A stretch of DNA of 52,865 nt, from assembly GCA_036491755.1 (NCBI GenBank), contig DASXBJ010000058.1, positions 1 through 52,865 on the forward strand. Reading direction: 5' to 3'. Under the pieces are notes generated by a model, which was given only the letters and a program-made list of their open reading frames with translations, made no database searches and had not been told where the DNA came from. The stretch is from DASXBJ01 sp036491755. GTDB taxonomy: Bacteria > Chloroflexota > Dormibacteria > Dormibacterales > Dormibacteraceae. This document shows, one piece after another, positions 7,026-15,492 of the stretch; positions within the stretch are counted from its first letter, which is position 1; the number at the start of each line of letters is the position of its first letter. The position numbers and the translations under genes are program-made.

Positions 7026-9191
7026 ATGGTTCCCCCAGCAGAGGGAGCTGACGGTCGGCCTGCGCTCTTTGTCCGTCCTCTCATGTGGATGTGGGCAAAG
7101 AAGGCCTGGTTTGCTGCAGCCGTCGGAGTCCTCTTTATCTCGGCGACGCTCTATGTCCTCTGGGCGGTCAAGGACCTGCCCAACCCCAGCCAGGACGTGC
7201 TGGCCGCCGGCGACGTTGTCGTGGTCGACCGCAACGGGAAGCTGATCGAGGACTGGAACCCGGCAGGGCACTACCACATCAACCTCGCGCTCGACCAGAT
7301 GGGCCCCTATGCGCCGAAGGCCGTGATGGCGGCCGAGGACCGCAACTTCTACACCCACGGCGCCATCGACCTCGTGTCGACTGCGCGCGCCCTTTGGGTC
7401 GACGTGACGTCGCGCGGCCTGAACCAGGGTGGCAGCACGATCACTCAGCAGCTCGTGAAGATCCAGCTGCTCACACCTCAGAAATCATTGACTCGCAAGG
7501 TCCAGGAGCTTGTCCTCGCGGAAACGCTCCAGCAGCGGTATACGAAAGACCAGATTCTCTCGATGTACATGGACCGCGTTTACTTCGGGCACGGGGCTTA
7601 CGGGATAGGGGCCGCCGCGCGTACCTACTTCGCCAAGGACGCCAAGGATCTGACGCCCGCGCAAGCCGCGTTCTTGGCCGGGCTGATCCAGGCGCCGACA
7701 GCGTACGACCCGGTCACCCATTACGACCTCGCGCGAGAGCGTGAGAAGTACGTCATCCAGGGCATGGTCAGCACGGGCGCCCTCAGCTCGAGCGACGCGG
7801 CCAAGGCCACCTCCGAGGACATCAAATCCGAGCTCAACATCCAGCCGACCGCGCGGCAGAGCAAAGCCCCGCACTTCGTCGACCAGGTCCTCGCCGACAT
7901 GGAGAGGATGTTCGGGTCGGCGGCGATCCAGCAGGGCGGCCTGGTCGTGCACACGACCCTTGACGTCGATCTGCAGCAGATCGCCCAGAGCGCGGTGACC
8001 AATGGCGTGCAGGACCTCTCCAGCATGAACGTGAACAACTCGGCCCTCCTTGCCGCAGACCCGAGGACGGGCGAGGTTCTGGCGTGGGTGGGGTCGTCCG
8101 ACTACGGCAACGACTCGATCGCCGGGCAGTACGACGTGGTCCTGGCGTCGAGGCAACCCGGGTCGTCGTTCAAGCCGTATGTGTACGAAGCCGCCCTGAG
8201 AGACCACAAGATCACGTGGGCCACCGTCCTCCACGACAGGCTCACGAACTTCAACGGGTACACGCCGCGCGACTTCGACAACGGAGGCATGGGCGACATC
8301 AGCGCCCGAACCGCCATCCTGAATTCGCGCAACATCCCGGCGGTCCAGGTTGGCCAGATGGAAGGGATCCAGAACGTAATCAGCCTCGCCCACCAGATGG
8401 GGATCCAGAGCAAGCTCGATCCGGGTCTTTCGACGGCGATCGGCGGCAGCGACATAACCATGTTCGAGCACGTTCAGGGCTACCAGACGTTCGCCAACCA
8501 GGGCCAGCGTGTCGACCTCAGCGTGATCCGCGAGGTCGATGACGCGAGCGGCCACGCGATCTACCAGCACAACACCAGCGCGACCAACGTCCTCACTCCT
8601 GCCGAGGCGTTCCTGATGAGCGACGTGCTCAAGAACTATCAGAACCAGTGGCACTTCGGCTGGAACCGGCAGATGGCGAGCAAGACGGGCACCAGCGACA
8701 ACGGCAGCGGGGGTATTCCCGACTCCTGGATCATGGCCTACAACCCCGACATCGTCATAGGTGTCTGGGTCGGCAACACGGCACCGAACGGCGGGGGTGG
8801 CTTGATCCGGGCCTACGGCGAGAACGTGGGTCTCACCACGATGAAGCGCTTCGTCAACGCCCTCCCGTCCAACATGCGCGACTGGTACTCGCAGCCGCCC
8901 GGGATCGTACGAGGCTGCGGCCCTGACACGCAGGATCCCTTCCTGCAGGGCACCTGCGGCGCCTCGCCGAAGCCTCCTTCCACGCCGAGCCCCTCCGCCA
9001 GCCCCTCCGCCAGCCCGACAGCATCGCCGAGCGACAGTCCGGCTCCCTCACCCAGCCCAACCCCGGCGTCTTCGCCGGCACCTTCCCCTGTGCCATCGCC
9101 CGTGCCGTCTGCGTCGCCTTCCCCGGTGCCGCCCCCGCCCTCACCGAGCCCGCCGCCTGCGCAGGGCTCGCCGCAACCCACCCCCACGTAG
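7026..9191 (+). CDS. Class A penicillin-binding protein (GT51 plus transpeptidase)
   Basis: Bifunctional peptidoglycan synthase, about 721 aa. A cytoplasmic tail and one membrane segment (about residues 26-46) lead to a GT51 glycosyltransferase domain with the catalytic Glu in AAEDRNFYTHG (about 104) and GGSTITQQLVK, RKVQELVLA and AAFLAGLIQAP. The transpeptidase domain has the nucleophile Ser in PGSSFKPY (about 380), SRN in ILNSRNIPA, and KTGTSDN. The C-terminus is a roughly 70-residue Pro/Ser tail, probably spanning the wall. I chose ATG 7026 because GAGGAG lies 9 nt upstream; an in-frame GTG at 6948 would add 26 residues. A paralogue lies at 16391-18475. The GT20 gene follows closely. Confidence 0.92.
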   Translation: MVPPAEGADGRPALFVRPLMWMWAKKAWFAAAVGVLFISATLYVLWAVKDLPNPSQDVLAAGDVVVVDRNGKLIEDWNPAGHYHINLALDQMGPYAPKAVMAAEDRNFYTHGAIDLVSTARALWVDVTSRGLNQGGSTITQQLVKIQLLTPQKSLTRKVQELVLAETLQQRYTKDQILSMYMDRVYFGHGAYGIGAAARTYFAKDAKDLTPAQAAFLAGLIQAPTAYDPVTHYDLAREREKYVIQGMVSTGALSSSDAAKATSEDIKSELNIQPTARQSKAPHFVDQVLADMERMFGSAAIQQGGLVVHTTLDVDLQQIAQSAVTNGVQDLSSMNVNNSALLAADPRTGEVLAWVGSSDYGNDSIAGQYDVVLASRQPGSSFKPYVYEAALRDHKITWATVLHDRLTNFNGYTPRDFDNGGMGDISARTAILNSRNIPAVQVGQMEGIQNVISLAHQMGIQSKLDPGLSTAIGGSDITMFEHVQGYQTFANQGQRVDLSVIREVDDASGHAIYQHNTSATNVLTPAEAFLMSDVLKNYQNQWHFGWNRQMASKTGTSDNGSGGIPDSWIMAYNPDIVIGVWVGNTAPNGGGGLIRAYGENVGLTTMKRFVNALPSNMRDWYSQPPGIVRGCGPDTQDPFLQGTCGASPKPPSTPSPSASPSASPTASPSDSPAPSPSPTPASSPAPSPVPSPVPSASPSPVPPPPSPSPPPAQGSPQPTPT

Positions 9192-9268
9192 CGATGGCGA
9201 GCGAGAGCCCGTTTCAAGACAGCGTGGACAGGCGGCGTCCCGGCACCTCGATGCGGGGGTACGTGATG

Positions 9269-10738
9269 CGGACGCTGCCGCACAGCTCGGCGATCGTCGT
9301 CAGCAACCGCGCCCCCCATGATCCGCGCCCGGAGGGCGGGTTCAGCCGCGGCGCCGGCGGCGTCATCACGGCCCTCTTGACCCTGGCAGAGGTCACAGCG
9401 GCCGACTGGGTGGCGTGCGCGCGGACGGAGGCGGAGCGGACGCTGATCGCCGAGCGCGGCACCACCTGGAACGCGCCGCTCATTCGAAGCGAGGCGCGAT
9501 TGCACTACGTCACCCCGACCCCCGAGCAGTACGACCAGTACTACTCGGTCATCTCCAACCCCGTCCTGTGGTTCATCCAGCACTACCTGTGGGACCTCGC
9601 ACAGCAGCCGATCATCAACGGCCGCATCCACCGCGCCTGGACCAACGGTTATGTCGAGGTGAACAAGCAGGTGGCGCGACGCGTCGTGGAGGTGGGCAAG
9701 GGTCTGCCGAACCGGCCTCTCGTCCTCGTCCATGACTACCAGCTGTACCTCGTGCCGAAATTGGTGCGCGACCAGCTGCCGGGGGCGATCATCCAGCACT
9801 TCCTGCACATCCCGTGGCCGACGCCCCAGTACTGGAAGGTGCTCCCGAGGGAGATGCGCGACGCGATCTTGCAGGGCTTGCTTGGTTGCGACATCGTGGG
9901 CTTTCAGTCGAGCCTCGACGTGCGCAACTTCCTGATGACCTGCGAGGAGAATGCCGGGCTTGCGGTCGACGAGCGAGAACGCGCCGTTCTGATCGACGGG
10001 CGGATCGTCTACGCGCGCCACTATCCGATCTCCATCGATGTCGCGTCGACAACAAGGCTTGCCTTCTCGCATGGCGTGATGGTCGAGGAGCGGAAGCTCC
10101 GTGAGTGGCGACCACAACACCTGATCGTCCGCGTCGACCGGACCGATCCATCGAAGAACATCGTGCGTGGCTTCCTCGCCTACGAGAAGCTGCTGGCCCA
10201 CCACCCCGAGATGAAGGGCAAGGTCCAGTTCTGGGCCTTCCTGCAGCCGTCGCGGCAAGACGTGGCCGCCTACCGCCAATATGTTCGCCGCGTCAGGCAG
10301 GTGGTCCAGCGGATCAACGCCCAGTACAGCGGCCATGGTTGGCAGCCCATCCGGCTCGAGTTCGGCGAAAACGTGCGCAAGGCGATGGCGGCACTGCGCA
10401 ACTTCGACGTTCTGCTCGTCAACCCGGTGTACGACGGCTTGAACCTGGTGGTCAAGGAGGGCGCCCTGATCAACCGCTCAGACGGGGTGATCGTGCTGTC
10501 GGAGAACGCAGGCGCTCATGAGGAGCTCCACCGCCACGTCCTCTCCATCAACCCTTTTGACATCGAGGCCACCGCCAACGCGATGCACGAGGGACTCGTG
10601 ATGGGCGTCGAGGAACGGCGGCGCATGAACGAGGCGGCGCGCGAGGTGGTGCGGACCAACGACATCGCTCGCTGGATCACCCGCCAGGCTCAGGACATCA
10701 GGGACCTGGCGGCCATCCCCGGCCTTCGCGCCGGCTAG
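9269..10738 (+). CDS. otsA: GT20 trehalose-6-phosphate synthase-like enzyme
   Basis: Family GT20 (OtsA-type) retaining glycosyltransferase, expected to make trehalose-6-phosphate from a nucleotide-glucose and glucose-6-phosphate in the cytoplasm. Seen motifs: VVSNRAP at the N-terminus, VHDYQLYLVP (about 153-162), HIPWP (180-184), GFQSS, the sugar-nucleotide region RVDRTDPSKNI (OtsA usually RLDYSKG-like), NPVYDGLNLVVKE and LSENAGAHEEL. Several motif positions differ from E. coli OtsA, so a related product such as another glucosyl-phosphate compound is possible. No OtsB phosphatase is adjacent. ATG 9269 is preferred (GGGGG 6 nt upstream; 489 aa, normal length); an in-frame ATG at 9194, directly after the PBP stop, lacks a ribosome site. 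Confidence 0.82.
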   Translation, partial: RTLPHSSAIVVSNRAPHDPRPEGGFSRGAGGVITALLTLAEVTAADWVACARTEAERTLIAERGTTWNAPLIRSEARLHYVTPTPEQYDQYYSVISNPVLWFIQHYLWDLAQQPIINGRIHRAWTNGYVEVNKQVARRVVEVGKGLPNRPLVLVHDYQLYLVPKLVRDQLPGAIIQHFLHIPWPTPQYWKVLPREMRDAILQGLLGCDIVGFQSSLDVRNFLMTCEENAGLAVDERERAVLIDGRIVYARHYPISIDVASTTRLAFSHGVMVEERKLREWRPQHLIVRVDRTDPSKNIVRGFLAYEKLLAHHPEMKGKVQFWAFLQPSRQDVAAYRQYVRRVRQVVQRINAQYSGHGWQPIRLEFGENVRKAMAALRNFDVLLVNPVYDGLNLVVKEGALINRSDGVIVLSENAGAHEELHRHVLSINPFDIEATANAMHEGLVMGVEERRRMNEAAREVVRTNDIARWITRQAQDIRDLAAIPGLRAG

Positions 10739-10752
10739 GCAGCACTCTCGGG

Positions 10753-10793
10753 CAAACAAAAGAGGCGCGGGGTGGCCCGAACGACCCCGCGCC
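10753..10793 (-). terminator. Terminator of the YggT-family gene
   Basis: A perfect 10-bp inverted repeat, GGCGCGGGGT (10764-10773) and ACCCCGCGCC (10784-10793), is followed on the minus strand by TCTTTTGTTTG. It lies between convergent genes; the T-rich side favours the minus strand. Confidence 0.85.
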
Positions 10794-10813
10794 CCAAGAG
10801 AAGGAGATGCTTT

Positions 10814-11302
10814 TCAGTAGCCTTTTGGCCGCATCCTGTTGGAACGGCTGCTCCGCGCCACGGTGACGCTTCGCGAATACATGATGTTCACGATCCGCGC
10901 GATCACCCAACCGATCAGCGCGTAAACGATGATCGCGATCACGGCCGACAGCTCGAGCTGCGATTGACCGCTGCCCACGGTGGGCAGCAGGTTGCGAAAC
11001 GGTGCCATGAACACGTCAGTGACGCCATAGATGAAGCTCGCAAAGCCGGCCAACGGATTTGCCCCGAGCAGCTTGAGCACGATGCGGATCAGCAGCAACC
11101 CGTTGATGATTCCGGAGACCAGGTAGATCACCTCAGTTGCGCGGCGCGCCGGATTGAAGCTGCTCACCACCTCCGCGGAGTCGGCGACCGGCGCCACCGG
11201 GTCGGCGAGCGGATCACCGGTCGGGTCGACTGTGACGTGCCTCTCCTCGCGGACGGCGCCCGTAACCGGATCGCGGACGATCTCGGTCTCTCTGTGTTCC
11301 AT
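10814..11302 (-). CDS. YggT-family membrane protein
   Basis: 162-aa protein. An acidic/polar N-terminal 60 residues is followed by a YggT-like domain with two membrane segments: near 70-90 (VIYLVSGIINGLLLIRIVLKLLGANP) and near 117-140 (LELSAVIAIIVYALIGWVIARI). The ANPLAGFASFIYGVTDVFMAPFRNLLP block between them is typical. The C-terminus is basic. YggT proteins are linked to cell division, osmotic stress or cofactor insertion in different groups; the role here is unknown. ATG 11302 has GGGGGA 5 nt upstream. It follows the DUF1906 gene by 117 bp and has its own terminator. Confidence 0.85.
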   Translation of the reverse strand: MEHRETEIVRDPVTGAVREERHVTVDPTGDPLADPVAPVADSAEVVSSFNPARRATEVIYLVSGIINGLLLIRIVLKLLGANPLAGFASFIYGVTDVFMAPFRNLLPTVGSGQSQLELSAVIAIIVYALIGWVIARIVNIMYSRSVTVARSSRSNRMRPKGY

Positions 11303-11325
11303 TGGATCCCCCTTCTTGCTTCCGG

Positions 11326-11409
11326 AAAGAGCCAGTGAGGCTCTAGATGAAAACGCCCAGAGGGGGGGCGCCACCCGGCCGAGCCAGGACGATGGCCCGG
11401 CGGGTGGCG
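11326..11409 (-). terminator. Possible terminator or processing hairpins after the DUF1906 gene
   Basis: Two inverted repeats follow the DUF1906 stop on the minus strand: CGCCACCCG/CGGGTGGCG (11401-11409 with 11369-11377), then AGAGCC/GGCTCT (11339-11344 with 11328-11333) followed by a short TTTCC. The T tracts are weak, so attenuation or read-through into yggT is also possible. Confidence 0.4.
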
Positions 11410-11419
11410 AGCGGATGGG

Positions 11420-13504
11420 CTATGAGGGATACCAGAGCGGCAGCCCGGACATCGCCTCGTCGGTGTCTACGTCGGGGTCCGAGCCGGCGCTGAGCTCGTA
11501 TTGCCAGGCGGCCATATTGCCGGCGCATCCCGTCTGCTGAGGCGCGAAGTCGGGAGCGGTGGCTTTGGTGTAGCTGCCCAAAAGCGATGGCTCGAAGGAC
11601 CAGAGGTAGGAGTCGCGTGCGACCTCAGGCACGAGTGCGACGATCGTGCACCACGCCGATGCGAACTCGCTCCCCGCCGTGCCGTTGCCGTAGTAGGCAG
11701 GCACGTAGCGGGCGGCCATGACACCGTCGTACCAGCCTTCGATGAAACCCGAGTCGACGCCGGCGGCCCCGGGGCAGGCGGCGCCGGGAGGCTCAATGTC
11801 GATCGCCAGCGCGCGTCCGGTGGGAATGCCGAGGCCTTTGGCGGCGGCCGTGGCCGCGTCGGCGTAGCCCTTGCCGGCCGCATATCCGACCACGGCCGAG
11901 CAGTCGTAGTCGTTGTAGATGGGGAGGATTCCCATGTGGTTGTGGGCGGCCGCCGCGGTCTCCGTCGCGCTGATGCCCGGGCAAACCGTGTCGGTCAGGT
12001 AGCGTCCCCAGAAATCAGGCTTGCCGTATGTGGCGAGCACCTGGGGATAGAGCCCGCTGGCGCCTGCGGAGTCGGCTGTGAATGATTTGCAGGAGTCAAC
12101 TCCCCAAAGCGTTCGGGCCGGCCGCACCGCGGCAGTGTGCGCCTGGACGTCGACCAGCTGGGTGCCGCCCGGCTTCGGAAGCACCGCTCCGGGCGCGCCC
12201 GGGCTGCCGGTCGGGGGAAGGGCGCCGATCGCAGCGGTGTAGGTCGGTACTGTCCCGCCGCCGTTGACCCACGTATGAACGCTGCAGGTGGCACCCGTCT
12301 TGCAAGCGTGGTCAACCAGCCGTCCCTGGTCGTCGTAGATGGCCATGGCCCAGGGGGTGTTGGTGAGGTCCGCGTTGGCGGTCGCAGTGAGGTACACGTA
12401 CCCCGCGGTCTTCTGGGACGTCGTGTTGGCGGCGAGGGAGACGCCAAGCCATGTCACGTAGATTGGCGCCGAGACGGCCTCGGGCTGTCCCGTCACATAG
12501 CCGACGATCTCGTGCACGCCGCCCGCCGGCTGCTTGACGGTCACCGTGCATGCCGTGCCGCGGCTGCAATAGGTGAGCTTGGCCTTGGCGGTCAGGTCAT
12601 AGATCTCCAGCCACCGGCCGGACGTGGCGACGTCCAGCGTCGACGTTGCCGTGACGGTCACCTGCCTCCCGGCCCCGACGATCACGTCGCTGGCGCTGAT
12701 GTGGCTGTCCAGCCAGCCGACCGTGACGGGGTTGGAAATGACCACCTGGTTCGTTTGGGGGATGCTCTGGGTTGGTGGCGTGAGGAAGGCGGCAAAGGTG
12801 TGAGCGCCGGCGGGGGCCTGGTACGCCACGAGGCACTGGCTGGCCTGCGCGCAGGCGGCCAGCAGGCTGCCCGTGGTCTGGTCGAAGATCTCGATCGCCG
12901 AGTTGATCCCGGAAAGGCCGGCGTTGGCGGTCGCCGTCAACAGCGAGCTCTGCCCGGGGCGCAGGGTGGTCGGTGAGGCGCTGAGCTGGAGGCGCTGAGC
13001 GCTCCCCGAAATTTGCAGCGAAGCGACGGGTACGCTCGGGGAGACCAATGGCGACGCGGCCGACGTGCCCAGACCGCCACCGACGATCACCGGGAGCACG
13101 GCGTCGCTGCACGCGGCCGGGGTATCCAGCAATGGCTGCCCAACCGACGCTCCGCATGCCTCCTTGCCGTCGGGGAGCGAAGCCAGGCCGGCCTGTGGCG
13201 CTACGCCGACTGTCGAGCATGCCGCGCCCGGTCCTGAAGAGGGGCACTGGGAGGCGCCCGCAGGCAGGCTGAGCTGGGGAGGCGCGTCGACCGCCGGATC
13301 GGCCGAGGCGCTGCACGAGTCGGACTGCGCCGCCGGGCAGACCGCCGCGGCTGAGCCGGAGTGCTGCGCGGCGGGCGGAGCGACCTCGGGTGCCGCGGCA
13401 AGCCCGGCGATGCTCAACTGGTTGGACACGGTGGCCAGCGCCAAAGCGCCATAGATCAGATGCCGGGCTTCGAAACGAACAAGGAACCTGCGTAGTGACT
13501 GCAA
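11420..13504 (-). CDS. Secreted Ig-like repeat plus DUF1906 (Rv2525c-like) glycoside hydrolase-like protein
   Basis: 694-aa exported protein. The signal peptide ends near residue 37 (GLAAAPEV). About residues 45-145 form a Cys-containing Ala/Pro/Ser-rich region. Residues about 165-455 contain three related beta-sandwich (Ig-like) repeats, each with LTATAN/VTVTATS, an EIFDQTTG/EIYDLTAK/AIYDDQGR strand and a CTVTVKQPAGGVH-like end carrying a Cys pair. The C-terminal 220 residues match the DUF1906/Rv2525c glycoside-hydrolase-like TIM barrel: WGVDSCKSF, PDFWGRYL, GILPIYNDYD, LGIPTGRALAIDIEP, FIEGWYDGV and AYYGNG. Rv2525c-type proteins are Tat/Sec-exported and tied to envelope integrity; peptidoglycan-lytic activity is only inferred. 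The start is TTG with a GGGGGG run 5 nt upstream. Confidence 0.85.
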   Translation of the reverse strand: MQSLRRFLVRFEARHLIYGALALATVSNQLSIAGLAAAPEVAPPAAQHSGSAAAVCPAAQSDSCSASADPAVDAPPQLSLPAGASQCPSSGPGAACSTVGVAPQAGLASLPDGKEACGASVGQPLLDTPAACSDAVLPVIVGGGLGTSAASPLVSPSVPVASLQISGSAQRLQLSASPTTLRPGQSSLLTATANAGLSGINSAIEIFDQTTGSLLAACAQASQCLVAYQAPAGAHTFAAFLTPPTQSIPQTNQVVISNPVTVGWLDSHISASDVIVGAGRQVTVTATSTLDVATSGRWLEIYDLTAKAKLTYCSRGTACTVTVKQPAGGVHEIVGYVTGQPEAVSAPIYVTWLGVSLAANTTSQKTAGYVYLTATANADLTNTPWAMAIYDDQGRLVDHACKTGATCSVHTWVNGGGTVPTYTAAIGALPPTGSPGAPGAVLPKPGGTQLVDVQAHTAAVRPARTLWGVDSCKSFTADSAGASGLYPQVLATYGKPDFWGRYLTDTVCPGISATETAAAAHNHMGILPIYNDYDCSAVVGYAAGKGYADAATAAAKGLGIPTGRALAIDIEPPGAACPGAAGVDSGFIEGWYDGVMAARYVPAYYGNGTAGSEFASAWCTIVALVPEVARDSYLWSFEPSLLGSYTKATAPDFAPQQTGCAGNMAAWQYELSAGSDPDVDTDEAMSGLPLWYPS

Positions 13505-13564
13505 ATAAACCCCCCAAATAGGCGCGCCCCCACCTGGAGAGGGGCGAATGTCTTGGGGGAAGCT

Positions 13565-13596
13565 ACCCGCGGCATGGCAGCATGCCTCCTGCGGGT
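13565..13596 (-). promoter_or_regulatory. Strong hairpin in the 5' leader of the DUF1906 gene
   Basis: On the minus strand ACCCGC-AGGA-GGCATG-CTGC-CATGCC-GCGGGT forms a 12-bp stem with an AGGA bulge and a 4-nt loop. It lies about 60 bp upstream of the TTG start and has no T tract, so it is more likely a leader structure or protein-binding site than a terminator. The surrounding 13505-13728 is AT-richer than its flanks and otherwise shows nothing I recognise. Confidence 0.4.
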
Positions 13597-13728
13597 GGGT
13601 TAATTAGCTTCAACTGTTGTCAATTGGCCTGAAAAGCGAACAAATCAGGCTCTTCCGGCGCATCAGGTCATGCAACCTGAGCGATCCGCCCGCCTTAGCC
13701 GGGCGAGCTCATGCCGTTGTGGTAGCCG

Positions 13729-14994
13729 TCAGGCGGTGGCGCCGAACCGATGGTGCCGGTTCTCGTACCAGCGGCGGACGAATTCGGCCGTGAACGTAGC
13801 CTCCTGGCCGGCCCGGATCGGCTGGAGGAGCTCCTGGGCGAACTCCCGGCTGATCGCATGGATGAGCCCTCCATTGGACTGCTTCCTGGTCGGCTTGTCG
13901 AGGGCATCCATGAACATCACGTGCGCCAGCCTGGCCGCGCCGGCGCGCTCGTCCACCTGCGCCTGGCCGTCCACCTCGAGCGCCACGGGTTCCCTGGTGC
14001 CCCTGACCGTCGTCCCGAGCCACCCGCCAAAAGACAGATGATGGACCCGGTACGAGACTTCCAAGGGAGCGGCCCCGACGCCTGGTGCCCGGCCGGCCTG
14101 CTCGGTGAGAAACATCACCGCCCAGTGCTCGAGCTCCGCCGCGGCCGCCGGTCCCTGCCCGATGGGCACCTGGTGCGTGATGCCGAGGCGACGGAGGTCG
14201 CCGTCGATTCGCCTGCGCAGCTGTTCGGCCGCGGCCGCCTTGTCGGAAGCGCCCGAATCCGACCGCGCGAAGTCGCACAGCGCCTCGGTGATCTTGAAGA
14301 TCGGCCACCAGTCGGGATAGGTCGAGGGCAACCACTGGAGCGCCTGGGCCAGGTCGGCCGGCCGGGCCAGCCGGTAATGAAGCCTGTTGGCCGAGGGCTG
14401 GACCAGGACGAGTCCCGTCATGGTCAACATCTCCAGCGCCTGGGCCAGGCTGCCCTTGCCATAGCCGGCGTCCTCGGCGAGCACCGAGGCGGACTGCGGA
14501 CGGTCAGGCTCCGCAATCATCTTCTTCAAGATCTCTGCTCTCGCTGATACGCCGACCAGAGCCCGCAACCGGAGCTGAATCAGGGACGGTCGTCGCAGGT
14601 CCGGTACGACCACCTCTTGGCGTCGAAGCATGCCAAGCGGCTCACCCTGGCCTGGCCAGGGGGCCCGTGCGTGCGCACGCACGGTGGCGGCAAACCTTCC
14701 AAAAGCCGAATGCATCGCAGGGCTCGCTCCCTCGGCGAAGTGGCGCAGGCGGAAGGTGGATGCGAATCGCGCATTGGCGATTGACCACTCGATGGCCGAA
14801 GCTCGCAGCCGGTTGTCGGATCCCAGCCAGGACGTGAAGACGATCAGAGGTTCGAGGTCGACGGCCTGCCAGTCATGTCTTCGCCGTCCGCCCGCGACGC
14901 CGAGCTCGGACCACAGGCTCCAAGCCAGGTCAAGGGCCAGGCGGTTGACGTCGCCGGCGAAGGCTGTCGAGGGCCCCGGTCGATATGCAGTCAA
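13729..14994 (-). CDS. Conserved hypothetical protein with winged-helix-like segment
   Basis: 421-aa soluble protein I cannot assign to a named family. Residues about 140-215 resemble a winged-helix DNA-binding domain of the MarR/ArsR type (ILKKMIAEPDRPQSASVLAEDAGYGKGSLAQALEMLTMTGLVLVQP). It is flanked by Trp-rich helical regions (WSLWSEL, YPDWWPIFKITEALCDF). The C-terminal third is rich in basic and aromatic residues (RRWYENRHHR). This suggests a transcriptional regulator or nucleic-acid-binding protein, but the large extra domains are unexplained. The start is TTG with no convincing ribosome site, so the true start could lie further in. Confidence 0.65.
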   Translation of the reverse strand: MTAYRPGPSTAFAGDVNRLALDLAWSLWSELGVAGGRRRHDWQAVDLEPLIVFTSWLGSDNRLRASAIEWSIANARFASTFRLRHFAEGASPAMHSAFGRFAATVRAHARAPWPGQGEPLGMLRRQEVVVPDLRRPSLIQLRLRALVGVSARAEILKKMIAEPDRPQSASVLAEDAGYGKGSLAQALEMLTMTGLVLVQPSANRLHYRLARPADLAQALQWLPSTYPDWWPIFKITEALCDFARSDSGASDKAAAAEQLRRRIDGDLRRLGITHQVPIGQGPAAAAELEHWAVMFLTEQAGRAPGVGAAPLEVSYRVHHLSFGGWLGTTVRGTREPVALEVDGQAQVDERAGAARLAHVMFMDALDKPTRKQSNGGLIHAISREFAQELLQPIRAGQEATFTAEFVRRWYENRHHRFGATA

Positions 14995-15068
14995 TCGGTC
15001 AGTCCTTGGATTTGGATTGCCCAGGGGAAAGACGAAGCAGCCCGGGGCAGAGGGCTGCTTCTATTTTG

Positions 15069-15087
15069 AAAACGCCCGCGAGCGGGC
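15069..15087 (-). terminator. Short terminator after the small membrane protein gene
   Basis: GCCCGC-TC-GCGGGC (15074-15087 read on the minus strand) is followed by GTTTTC, 25 bp after the stop at 15112. A second inverted repeat, AAGCAGCCC/GGGCTGCTT (15035-15060), lies just beyond it. Confidence 0.5.
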
Positions 15088-15111
15088 CGATACCGAGATA
15101 AGGAGGAATAC

Positions 15112-15336
15112 CTACGGGCCGGCGTGAGCCACGCCGAGTACGTTGCCGTACATCATCCCCAGGGCCAGGAGGCCCAGCAGCGAAAGGAGGACAAGGACAA
15201 AGCTGCGAGCGCATGTGTCGAAGAAGCCCGAGTCATCGGTCGTCTCCGAGTCGGCCATGTTCCAGCGCCGGCCATAGATGCCGGCCCGGACGGAAAGGCC
15301 GATGACCGCGACCATCACGATGAGAAGGACAGCCAT
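15112..15336 (-). CDS. Small membrane protein with two transmembrane segments
   Basis: 74-aa protein of unknown function. The first hydrophobic segment is at residues 2-18 and the second at about 45-68 (FVLVLLSLLGLLALGMMYGNVLG), joined by a polar loop with ADSETTDDSGFF. The ATG at 15336 is preferred over the longer frame because GGGGGTGA ends 2-3 nt before it. It has no obvious partner and is followed by a small terminator. Confidence 0.6.
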   Translation of the reverse strand: MAVLLIVMVAVIGLSVRAGIYGRRWNMADSETTDDSGFFDTCARSFVLVLLSLLGLLALGMMYGNVLGVAHAGP

Positions 15337-15492
15337 GCTCACCCCCTGATGAAAGGTGCGGCCGCTGAGCGGGTCAGCGGTCGCACCAACCAGACAACGC
15401 GCCAGCTGGCCAATGTCGACAGGTCGTCTTAAAAAATGTTGAGATGAGCGTCTCAAGAGCCTCCCAATACTTGGGGGTAGGGCCGCGTTTTC

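Noticed and set aside
13601..13623. TTGACA plus TAATTA as a promoter for the DUF1906 gene
   Set aside because: The spacing is 11 bp, too short for a sigma-70 type promoter.
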